Positions 11,054 to 20,650 of a stretch of 64,000 nucleotides of DNA are shown here, in pieces. The DNA lies in the NCBI RefSeq assembly GCF_028554725.1, contig NC_071668.1:52867732-52931731 (forward strand), in the 5' to 3' direction. The notes beneath the pieces were generated by a model. That model ran no database searches. It was not told where the DNA came from and was given only the letters and a program-made list of their open reading frames with translations. This DNA is from Zeugodacus cucurbitae (lineage: Eukaryota; Arthropoda; Insecta; Diptera; Tephritidae). Within the stretch, counting starts at the first letter, position 1, and each line of letters starts with the position of its first letter. A program made the position numbers and the translations under genes.

Positions 11054-11690
11054 ATTGGTATTCTAGGTTTTGAAGTTTCTTTATTTTACTTTTTTTATTA
11101 ATCCTGAGCACCGCGGTGCACCGGTAGCCCAACTGTGTGTGTGAAGAAATATTGTTGTTGTTGTTATGTACTATATGCAAAATTTCACAAGCTATGGATA
11201 GATGATATGGATATAATGATATTGTCAAATCATTGACTTTTCACAGGTCTACGGTTTAAGAGTTTCAGAAATATACTTTACCATAAGAGAATATATTTTA
11301 GAACAGCAAGACGTACTGTGTTGTGAGTTTACTAAAGAAAAGAAAGATTGTTGTCAAAAGTGTAGCTCTGATATTAAACAGGTTCCTGAAAAACTACATA
11401 ACCCACTTGGAATCGCATCCCAATAGGTATGTTTTTCAATCTAAACCAGTTGTGCTTGGAATTTACCTTGTCGATAAAACACAAAAGCCTATAATTTGAT
11501 TTTACCACATTAGATAAACGTTTTTTTTTATTTATTACACTGCAGGTAAGGTCAAGTAATACTTTCGATTCGATAATATTCGATAATTCCGGCACCGCTG
11601 CCGCTGACCTTCAGGCAGCTTACGGTAATATTAATTTAATTTTCAGTTAAAATTTGAAGTTTATTAAAGAAACAACGTACCTGACTTACA
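11054..11690. other. No gene recognised
   Basis: AT-rich with a GCACCGCGGTGC palindrome near 11107-11118 and a short TTG run near 11152. I recognise no protein or RNA gene. Confidence 0.5.
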
Positions 11691-12057
11691 TTAAAACATC
11701 TGAGACATTTAACGATATTTTCGGTGAAAATTTACCCTTTGGCACTGAGTTCTTCATGTTATGTATCCGGAGCCTTGAAAAGTTATAGTCCGATTTCGAC
11801 AATTTTGCCACAAGTAGCTTTTGTATGGTGGGCGTGGCTATTATTCGATTTCGACTATTTTTATGGTGTATAATGAAGTATGTAAGGGAAGTGACCGCTG
11901 AAAGTTTCTTTAGCTTTATCGGTTTGCGAGATATATATAAAAAAAAAATTGGGGCGGGGCCACGCCCATATCTACTTCTTTTATTTATGGCTGATACAAA
12001 CAACCATTATGCGAACAAAACTATTATACTCTGTGCAACATGTTGCGAGAGTATGAT
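11691..12057 (-). repeat. Family A copy A5, 5' part, reverse orientation
   Basis: Reverse-complement blocks include GGGGCCACGCCCATAT and AACAACCATTATGCGAACAAAACTATTATACTCTGTGCAACATGTTGCGAGAGTAT, the family 5' palindrome, at the right edge. Truncated at its left side near 11691. Confidence 0.75.
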
Positions 12058-12589
12058 GAGATCAAGTAAAGTAAGTTACACAAGCATTAAATCACTTGCA
12101 AATATTGTAGGACAAATCGACCAATTCCAAAATTTTTAAAAAATATTATTTTGATATTCATCATGTTACATTGGACGGTATCGGAATAAAATCTCACACA
12201 TTCCCCATAAATCATAATTTGAATATTCTTCTGCGACATTTGAATTCATCTCGATTATACAGCAGTAGACGTTTGACCTTAAAGTAACCACAGGCTGATC
12301 TTGAAGTTACTATTTCGAATAGAATGTTTGTAGAGGAAGATGGCCTGTAGTTGTAAAAAAATAATTATGTATCCTCAATATTTCATTTATAAAATTAATT
12401 GTTAAATGTTATCAACTAACATCTTTACAACCTGGAACCTCGAAGAGAAATTGTGTTCCAACAGGGCAACCCCAGGCAACCCACATCTATGTTTCTTGAT
12501 TTCTTTCAACTAATGTTGCATGTTTAAAATGAATGTTTGAAATGAAATGATACAGCCACACAAAAAATAAATTTTTTCATGACCTGGGG
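12058..12589. other. No gene recognised
   Basis: AT-rich sequence without recognised coding, RNA or repeat content, lying between family A copy A5 and LINE copy L3. Confidence 0.5.
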
Positions 12590-13993
12590 CCTGTGTACCA
12601 TATTTGGGCTTCTTTCTTTCACACAGTACGCTCGATAGAACCTTATAAGCGATGTTAAGGAGGTTTATCCCACGGTAATTGGCGCAGATTGTGGGGTCTC
12701 CCTTCTTATGGATTGGGCAGAGCACACTAAGATTCCGATCGTCGGGCATGCTTTCGACCATATTCCGCAAAGAAGCTGATGTATGCACCCTATCAGCTCT
12801 TCGCCGTTCTTGTTGTTCTTAAAGGGGGTAATTGCTATTATAATTTCTTCACGGTCGGTCAATGGAACATCTGTTCCATCGTCGTCGATTGGGGAATCGG
12901 GTTCACCATCTCCTAGTGTTGTACTTTCACTGCCGTTCAGCAGGCTGGAGAAGTGTTCCCTCCACAAACTCAGTATACTCTGGTCATCAACAACTAGATC
13001 ACCTCTGGGGGTCCTACAGGAGTGTGCTCCGGTCTTGAAACCTTCAGTTAGTGGCCGGATCTTTTCGTAAAATTTTCGAGCATTACCCCTGTCGGCCAGC
13101 TTGTCAAGCTCTTCGTACTCACGCATTTTGGCTTCTTTCTTTTTTTGTCCGCAAATGCTTCTCGCTTCACTCTTCAGCTCCCAGTATCTATTCTATCCCG
13201 CACGTGTTGGTGTCGATCGCAACATTGCGAGACGATGCTGATGAGTGTTCTCAGAGATCAGGAGTGCAAGTCGAGTAGAAAATCGTCCGGCGGTCGGTTG
13301 TGATTGCAGCTTCTCGATGTCGAACCTTCCTTGTGTTTGTTGACGTGTGCGCTTTTCTACACAGAGGCGGGTGCGTATCTTAGCTGCTACAAGATAGTGA
13401 TGTTAAGACCACGGAGCGCACGCACATCAAAAACACGGGAGACATGTCATCCATCTATAACAACATGATCGATTTGGCTGCGTAAAATTCGATCGGTGGA
13501 CAGCGAAGTAGCTTGATCGATTTTCTTATGCTGGAATCTAGTACTACAGACGACCATATTTCGGGCCCCAGCGAAGTCGATCAGCCTCAGGCCGTTTGCC
13601 GATATTTCGTCTTGGAGGCTGAATTTTCCGACTGTGGTGCCAAAGACATCTTCTTTACCCACCCTAGCGTTGAAATTGCCAAGCACGATTTTGACATCGT
13701 GGCGGGGGTAGCGCTCATAGGTACGTTCTAGGCGCTCATGGAAGATATCTTTGATCACTTCGTCCAAATAAGCGATATGTTGAAGAACCTCGCTTTGATT
13801 CGGATTGTGGATAGACGTTCATCCACCGGAGTGAATGTCAGGTCTCGACGTCGGAGTCTCTCTCCCACTACGAATCCCACACCGAATTTGCGCTCGTTTA
13901 TATGGCCGCTGTAGTAGATGTCACAAGGACCCACCTTCTTCCGGCCTTGTCCTTTCCATCGCATTTCTTGGATGGCGGTGATGTCAGCCTTTA
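12590..13993 (-). mobile_element. RTE-like LINE fragment L3 (endonuclease plus start of RT)
   Basis: Minus-strand copy truncated at both ends. From 13964 down it shows the APE-type endonuclease: GPCDIYYSGHINERKFGVGF, then VKIVLGNFNARVGKEDVFGT, NMVVCSTRFQHKK and QIDHVVIDG. A broken linker (13440-13130) follows, then the beginning of RT (MREYEELDKLADRGNARKFY, then LCPIHKKGDPTICANYRGIN) to 12600. It preserves the LGNFNARVG segment that is deleted in copy L8, so it helps reconstruct the family layout. Several frameshifts inactivate it. Its 5' edge butts directly on a Toll TIR fragment at about 13993. Confidence 0.88.
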
Positions 13994-14400
13994 CTTATAT
14001 ACCTGAACAAAGTATCGAATCGGTTGATCAATCGCGTCGTACGATCATTGTGCTCTCGCAACACTTCATCGAATCGGATTGCGTGTGGAATTTCGCACAG
14101 CGCATCAGAATGAAGGTCGGGCGCGTATCATTATGATTAACTATGGTAAACTTATGAATACTGACTTTTAGGATATGGAATTGAAGACATATCTGGATAT
14201 GAACACATTTTTTGGTTGGCAAGATCCGAAATTTTGGGACAAATTACGTTATGTCGTGACTTATAGATCGGGTAGAGAATGAAATGTTGATATGCTAGAC
14301 GTTGACCGGTGGAATGTTTTGGGGTAAGCATCTTAACTTACCCCAAATAATCGCTTGCGTGACGAAAAAGCTTAAATTTGTCGTAGGCTGACCTCTTGGG
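13994..14400 (+). pseudogene. Toll TIR-domain pseudogene fragment
   Basis: Encodes a damaged piece of the same TIR domain as copy 2. YIPEQSIESVDQSRRTIIVL and SQHFIESD are clear, then a short deletion shifts the frame (copy 2 has SDWARMEFRTAHQ here). AYLDMNT-, WQDP- and FWDKLR-like codons follow to about 14280. Weaker similarity to the copy 2 tail, including the GCTTAAATTTGT block, runs to about 14400. The start is cut inside the BB-loop region by LINE copy L3. Same strand as the 7.0-7.4 kb LRR remnant, so the two may be halves of one exploded copy. Confidence 0.85.
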
Positions 14401-14589
14401 AGATCTATTAATGCAAAGAAAGTTTGTATAAACATATGTGTTGGTAGACAAATATAACGTTTAGTTGTAGATGCTTAAAAAATTGATATTTTCGTCTGTG
14501 TTGAAAAATTTATTATATACAACATTTAAATGTCCCTTTTAAACTTTGTGTATTCATTTGAGTGAAGCTTTTCGCTGCCATGTTTATCA

Positions 14590-15020
14590 TAAAATTTAGG
14601 GTTTCTGGTGTTTTACCTTACTGAAGTAAAAGCACTTTTAGTAGTTTTCATAAAACATTTAAATGGTAGGCGGGAGTGGTTTCAATCCGATTTTTTCCCA
14701 TTTTCATGGCATGTAATGAAGTGTCTCAGCCATTTCAAAAAGTATGTTTTATATACATAGTTTACGGGTTAGGTTAAAAGAACATATTGGGAGACGGGCC
14801 CAGGCCCACTTTTCATAACATATTTCATCCTAATATGACCCTTATTGATATGATGCTTTGTATCAAATTTCATTTCTATAGCTTCATTACTGGTTTACTT
14901 ATAGTATTTTATTGGTTTTCTGTTATTGCCATTTTGTGTGCGTGGAAGTGGTCTGATTTCTTCATCATTAAACCCAACCTTCTTATGGTGCCATTCCAAA
15001 TGTCAATCTCCTCTTCGTGA
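14590..15020 (-). repeat. Family A copy A6, reverse orientation, partial
   Basis: Reverse-complement blocks include TTTCATAAAACATTTAAATGGTAGGCGGGAGTGG, ACATATTGGGAGACGGGCCCAGGCCCACTTTT and AACCTTCTTATGGTGCCA. It ends near 15020 where LINE sequence begins; the 5' palindrome is absent. Positions 14401-14589 hold nothing recognised. Confidence 0.7.
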
Positions 15021-16430
15021 GGTTTTCTATAGAAACGGGGCTCTGACGACCGTGTGACGGTATAACCTTAGCACCTGCGAGGATTAAATTCTTACAGCCT
15101 GCCAGCCATAAGGCAAACCGACAGCCCCGGACTGGATCCAGATGCAGAAGGATAATCACCTACTCATCTTAAATTAAACAGATAATGAAACCAAAATAAA
15201 TAAAGAAATTAATAATTTTGTTAAATTGATGACGGCTTTTAGTATGAAATATGGATCACGAATAGGAACATGGAACGTGCGCTCACCGCTAGAACCAACC
15301 AAATTGTCGCAGCTAAACAATGAGTTAAAGCTCTACAAACTACTGGTTCTCAGCCTCTGATATCAGAAGACCTTACTCGTGGGAAATTACAACAGCTGGT
15401 CAAAACTTATTTTTTCTGGTAACGATCCCAATCAAAGAATGTGGGGTCGGATTTCTACTATCCAAATCGGCAACAGCGGCTCTTATAAAATTGAAAGCGC
15501 ACTCTGATAGGATCATGGTGAGATTGCGCCCGCGAGCGAGGTACATGACAATAGTCCAATGTTACGCACCGACGAATGTTACAGATTATTCTGCTAAGGA
15601 TGCATTCTACAGCAGCCTTTCGAACATCCTAACCGATATTAATAGAGGCGATATTGTTATATTAATGGGCGACATGAATGCTTGGGAACACTCACAGAGA
15701 ATGGAGAGATGTTTACTGAGTGTTATTATTGCTATAATGCCGTTATTGGTGGCACTGTATTCAATCGTAAGCGCATACACAAGACAACATGGACATAGCT
15801 CGACCATATTGCTATTAGTCATAGGTGGCGTGGCTCCCTTAGGGACGTGCGTAATAAGCGGGGAGCTGATATAGCAAGTGATCACCATCTACTAATTGCT
15901 GTAATAATGTTCAAAGTGCCTGCGGTTAGCAAAAAATGCAAAAGAAGTTCAATGTTGACAAATGAAAAAATGCAACAATTTGTACAAGGTTTACGGAATC
16001 ACTGGGCACTTTCCTTACTACAGGATTCTTACCTGTATATGAGTGACCCAGATGAAAACTGTATTCCTTAATGTAGCAAAATTTAATGTTGGCTATAAAG
16101 CGAACAAACGAAAGTGCTGAATCTCCGATCAAAAGTTGCACATTATCCACGAACGCAAATTAGTAAACACCAGCTAAATTGCGTGAAAACGAGACAATCT
16201 ATGACAGAGCTGTAGAAACCGTATAGCAACATCGACAAACAAATAAAGAAATGTGCTAGAACTGACAAAAAATATAGTAGCAATCTAGCAAACAAAGTGC
16301 AAGCTGCTGCTGAAACACATCGAACCCAATATCTTTATCAAATGTTAAGATAGCTAACAAACACAGACTCCAAAACTACAAAGTCGCTTAAAGATGAAAA
16401 TGGGGAATTAACGACCTCCAAGGACAAGCT
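15021..16430 (+). mobile_element. LINE 5' portion with APE-type endonuclease (CFDP2-like family), 3' truncated
   Basis: A non-coding leader (about 15030-15240, with CCAGCCATAAGGCAAACCGA) is followed by an endonuclease start, KYGSRIGTWNVRSP, at about 15244. Later pieces are IMVRLRPRARYMTIVQCYAP, ILMGDMNAWEH and SDHHLLIAV, the usual endonuclease block order. Several stops and frameshifts separate them (for example after LLVLSL near 15357). Weak linker similarity runs to about 16430, where the sequence stops before any RT motif and a different LINE begins. The gene model resembles the craniofacial development protein 2-like proteins of insects, which are domesticated-looking names for this type of LINE endonuclease. 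It is a different family from the L1-L8 LINE. Confidence 0.75.
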
Positions 16431-16440
16431 CCCAACGCAG

Positions 16441-17592
16441 CCGGTTCTACGCCACCGGAGTTGACTCGGATTTTATCCGGTCAAGGGCTGCGCTTTCGGA
16501 GATCTAACCCTGTTTGGATCGCTAAGTTTTAAGTCTAGTTGTACGTCATTGGAGCAACGCCTTGTAGCAGGGTTGCTCCACATCCTCTTACTCCGGGCTG
16601 GCATCGAGTCCAACCCGGGGCCTGAGGTATTTTTCTGCTGCGTATGCGCTAAAAGGCTCCATCCAAATTCCACCTCGGTTAGGTGTAAATCATGCAATTA
16701 ATGGAGCCATCTTAAGACCTGTTCAGGCTTTAAGACTCATAGGGATTGGACCACACGTTATGTGGCCCCATGCTGTCAACGCAATACTGCGACTGTTGCA
16801 TCTAAGACAGTGCAACTTGCACCTAGTTTACGCAACGCCACCCTCAGGGAGTGGCCAACTTAGGGCCCCTACGCCTCCCAGGAGCTCAATTAGACAGCAT
16901 GACTCACAGTCTGACCAATCCCACCCCAACCTTCATCCCGCTCCGATCCTCGTGCGAGGACCTCAAGGCAACTCCTGGTCCCTCGCACAGTCTGTTCCGT
17001 ATGTCAGACCGTAATACGTCGGAACGTGACCTCAGACAGATGCAATTCCTGCACTGGCTAGTGTCATTTTCCGACGTGTTCCGGCCTGCGCAGTGGAGTG
17101 TATCATGCGTTGCCCCATGCTTTAATAGGAGTCTGCCCTCGCAACCAACAACATCGGAGTCGCCAAACAACACCGAAGTGCGACATTTTCCTTTGCGGGT
17201 AACACAGCTGCAACAACCTCCACCTGTACGTCACTCCCTCACTCCCAGGGTCACGACAGCAACAACACGACACACCCGACTCTTACAATTTAACTGCAAC
17301 GGACTCCAAAGAAAGACCGAGGAGATAGTTGACTTTATGAGTCGGAAAGGCGTATCAATAGCTGCGGTCCAAGAAACCAAGTTAAACAGCCACTCAGATC
17401 TTCTGAGTTGTGCAGGTTTCAACGTTTTACGTAAAGATCGCGAGCGAGATAGCGGTGGTGGCCTAGCATTCATACTACACAACAGCGTGCAATATCGTTT
17501 TATCGAAGGTGACATCGACCACAGGGACACTATCCTAGAATGTCAAGGTATAGCTGTTCGGTCAGGCCAGGTCAGGGTCGTAATCAAGATTT
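16441..17592 (+). mobile_element. LINE 5' portion with 2A-like motif, PHD-like finger and endonuclease
   Basis: 5' region of a second non-LTR element. One frame reads LLRAGIESNPGP (to 16623), directly followed by a zinc-finger-like FCCVCAKRLHPNSTSVRCKS with further Cys/His (SCN, stop, WSHLKTCSG). The stop in the finger is a single TAA at about 16699, where relatives suggest a Glu or Gly codon. A second frame (16851-17594) has a Pro/Thr/Ser-rich linker and then an endonuclease start: LLQFNCNGLQRKTEEIVDFM, AAVQETKL, DRERDSGGGLAFILHNSVQY. It ends abruptly near 17592 before the catalytic His region and has no RT. It is GC-richer than its surroundings. The family is most like Jockey/LOA-type insect elements; the exact clade is not resolved. 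Confidence 0.8.
16561..16623 (+). other. 2A-like ribosome-skipping motif in LINE ORF
   Basis: Codons give a hydrophobic run ending LLRAGIESNPGP. The 2A consensus is D(V/I)ExNPG|P; here the first position is Gly and the rest fits. 2A-like peptides near the N-terminus of non-LTR retrotransposon ORFs are known from trypanosome L1Tc and several animal elements. The motif sits immediately before the zinc finger, which would release the finger-endonuclease protein as a separate chain. Activity is inferred, not shown. Confidence 0.6.
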
Positions 17593-17717
17593 AGCTCATT
17601 GCAAATAAAATATAATTTCATGTATGAATTTTCCTCATTTTACTTATACACATATATAAGTATGTAAAAACTTATAACTTTTGAAATGTCCCGTGCGTAG
17701 CTGGCGTGGTCTGCTAG
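17593..17717 (+). mobile_element. Probable Helitron 3' terminus
   Basis: The stretch ends CCCGTGCGTAGCTGGCGTGG, TCTG, CTAG, then T. Helitrons end in a short hairpin followed by CTRR and insert before a T. The hairpin here is imperfect (CCGTGC pairing with GCGTGG through two G-T pairs). No 5' TC end or Rep/helicase sequence is visible, so only the 3' tip is proposed. Confidence 0.4.
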
Positions 17718-17769
17718 TATGTATATAAATCAAGAATCAATGAATATAGGAGAAGAAAACTTTTCACAA

Positions 17770-18116
17770 ATACTCTATCACATGCATCACTTATGGAAAA
17801 AATTTCAAAATCGGACTACAACTTCAAGGCTCCTGATACCTCAGATATGTTTCTGTAATTGAGAGGGGATTTTTTTTTCTAATAGTGGTAATCATAAGTT
17901 TTTCAAAAATATGGTGGGTTTCATAATTTATAAGTCGGTATATATTTAGTGTACCTTGATGGTAAAAATGAGTGAAATCGGTTTAGATATTGCCTCGTCA
18001 CTCATATATGTACTATGTGGTTTTCGTTATTCTAGTGGATTTTATGCCGAATATATTGGTCAATATTGTGTGTTATCTTAATAAATTTACATAAATAACC
18101 TGCGAGAGTACAAAAT
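17770..18116 (+). repeat. Family A-like diverged 3' half
   Basis: Blocks such as AATCGGACTACAACTTCAAGGCTCC and GCCGAATATATTGGTCAATATTGTG, then CCTGCGAGAGTACAAAAT, parallel the 3' half of family A. The final hairpin and CTTACTTG end are missing. It lies directly upstream of Toll copy 2. Confidence 0.5.
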
Positions 18117-18124
18117 AAAGAATT

Positions 18125-18284
18125 TAATAACGATTAAAATGGTTTACTAGGTTCCAATTTGAAATTTATTGTTTAGTATTTCAGCAAGTGTTAGAGAGTT
18201 GTTCAGCAAGAGTTATTAGTGACGAGAAAGTATAAAAGCAATGTGCGCAAATTTTTAAATTTAAATAAATTCAAATTATTAAAA
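18125..18284 (+). promoter_or_regulatory. Leader and TATA box of Toll copy 2
   Basis: Shared with copy 1: GTTCCAATTTGAAATTTATTG, TTCAGCAAGTGTTAGAGAG and a TATAAAAG at 18231-18238. The ATG of the signal peptide is at 18285, so the TATA is close to the start and would give a very short 5' UTR. The ATG at 18241 opens only five codons. Confidence 0.5.
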
Positions 18285-18819
18285 ATGTGTATAATACTCG
18301 TATTCGTACTAGGTTAAATGATTTTAAACACCAACCTTCTGTGGGAGGGTACCTGCTTTTGGACGATATACAAAACTAATAAATCAGCGTTAGAACTGCG
18401 GTCTGGGGATTTATATGAAGATGATGGAATTTCTTGTACATGTGATGACAAAATTTCGTGTTCTCTTACCGACGAATTCAGCCTTATTCACTTCAAATTT
18501 ATCACAAAACTGTCGAATATGTTTGTGCTTTGTGCGAAATCAACACGCCTTAATATTGACAACAAGTTTGCTATTAAGTTACATCTACTCACAGGTGTAA
18601 ATTGCGACGCTCTTACATACAAATTATATACTGATAATGATAAAATGAACCCTATTCTAGCATATGTGAAGGAGCAGAATAAACTAACACTAATCTATAG
18701 CACTGACATTTCAACAGAACCAACCGAGTATTTTTTTCAGTATCTACGTCAGCTTCAAATGGACATAAGGTCATCAGCGAACATTATAACTCTACCAAAA
18801 AATATATTTTCCTTCTTTT

Positions 18820-20028
18820 TATACTCTCGCAACCTGTTGCACAGAGCATTATAGTTTTGTTCACATAACGGTTGTTTGTGTCACCAAGAAATAAAAGAGT
18901 TAGATATGGGGTTATATATATATGAATGCTCAGGATGACGAGTGGATTTGAAATCCGGATGTCTGTCCGTCCGTTTGTCCGTCTGTCCGTGCAAGCGATA
19001 ACTTGAGTAAAAATTAAGATATCTTAATGAAACTTGGAACACACATTCCTTGGCACCCTGAGGAGGGGTGCTTTCAAAAATGGGCAAAATCGGTACACTG
19101 ACACGCCCACCAAATGGAGAAAAACAAAAACACATACAGTGTCATAACTAAGCCATAAATAAAGTTATGAAAATAAAATTTGGAACATAGGATCTTATTA
19201 GGGAGGGGCACATTTGGATGTAATTTGTTTTTTAAGTGGGTGTGACCCCGCCTCCTAATAGGTTTTTTGTATATAACTTGCAAACCAATAAAGCTATATA
19301 AACCAAACTTTCTGTAGTCGATTCTCTTACGTACCTCACCACACTCCATGAAAATAGTTGAAATCAGATAATAACCACGCCCACCTCCCATACAAAGGTT
19401 AGGTTGAAAATTACTGAAAGTGGGTTAACTCACTATCGAAAAACGTTAGAAACACTAAATTTCACATAAGAAATAATAGATGAAAGCTGCACTCAATTTT
19501 TTTTACAAAATGGAAAATGGGCGTGGCGTCGCCCACTTATGGGTCAAAAACCATATCTCAGGAACAACTCGACCGATTTCAATGAAACTTTTTTTGTAAT
19601 AGTTTCCTTACCTCCCAATAATATGTTGTGAAAATTGGCCAAATCGCTTCACAACCACGCCTACTTCCTATATACCAGAACTTTGAAGTGGATCTGGATC
19701 GTTTACTTTACAATATATAAAGTAAGCACTGGTGAAGATATCGGTGCAGAACTTTGCACAAATAATACGTTTATAGTGTGGCAGCCCCATTCTAAAAATC
19801 GAAAAAAAAACGGACCATAGGTTTTCAAGGCCCCATATATCGAACATGAGGTTCTCGGTGCTTCTAACCTAATATTAGGGTTTCCAACTTTCAATGGACT
19901 TTATACAATATATATGACGAATATGTGGGTCAAATTGTGTATTATATAATATTAATTAAGTTAAATAAATAAATTGCGAGAGTATAAAATGTTCGGTTAC
20001 AGCCGAACTTAGCCCTTCCTTACTTGTT
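18820..20028 (+). repeat. Family A copy A7, full length, inside Toll copy 2
   Basis: Best complete copy, about 1.21 kb. It starts TATACTCTCGCAACCTGTTGC and ends with TTGCGAGAGTATA (19975-19987), the hairpin GTTCGGTTACAGCCGAAC and CTTACTTG just before 20028. The tandem TGTC/CGTC tract lies at about 18960-18990. Toll coding sequence continues on both sides. No clear target duplication is visible at the junctions. Confidence 0.88.
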
Positions 20029-20650
20029 ACATTCTAAATTGGAAACGCTTACTATTATCGCGCAAAGTCTGACGCATGAGCACAGAATGTTGCAAAACTT
20101 GACGCAAGAAAATCTTCAAAATTTTACTGCGCTCAAGCACCTTGATTTAGCCGGAAATAATATGAAAGTATTAGACGCAAATATCTTTCAAACACTTACT
20201 AACTTGAATTGTCTAAATTTGAGCCGTAATGAAATCAGAGAATTGGCACCAAATATATTTGGAAATCAGCGTCCACTTATAATACTCGATCTTAGTAACA
20301 ATTTATTGACATATCTACCGCCTGAAATTTTTAAGCAAAATTATTTGTTATGGCAATTGAAACTCAGTGGTAATCGATTGATCCATATCACCAATGTTAT
20401 GGAAACTCTGAAACCGTTGAACTATCTTCATAGGCTAGACTTGAGTGAGAACAAACTACAACCTGTTTGGGAAATGAAGATTACCTCCAATGCTTCCATA
20501 TCCTCAATGAACAACTTCAATGTAAAAATGCAATTGGCTTTAGTGGATGGCCTGAATTATTTCAGGAAATTGTAACCCGAACGGTACAAAGAAATCAATA
20601 TTTATTTAAAAATATTCGATTTAAGTCGCAACTTTCTGAACGAGTTTAAT

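Noticed and set aside
20573..20650. Frameshift in Toll copy 2 between the LRR blocks
   Set aside because: Comparison with copy 1 shows a single CAA to TAA change; the frame is the same on both sides.
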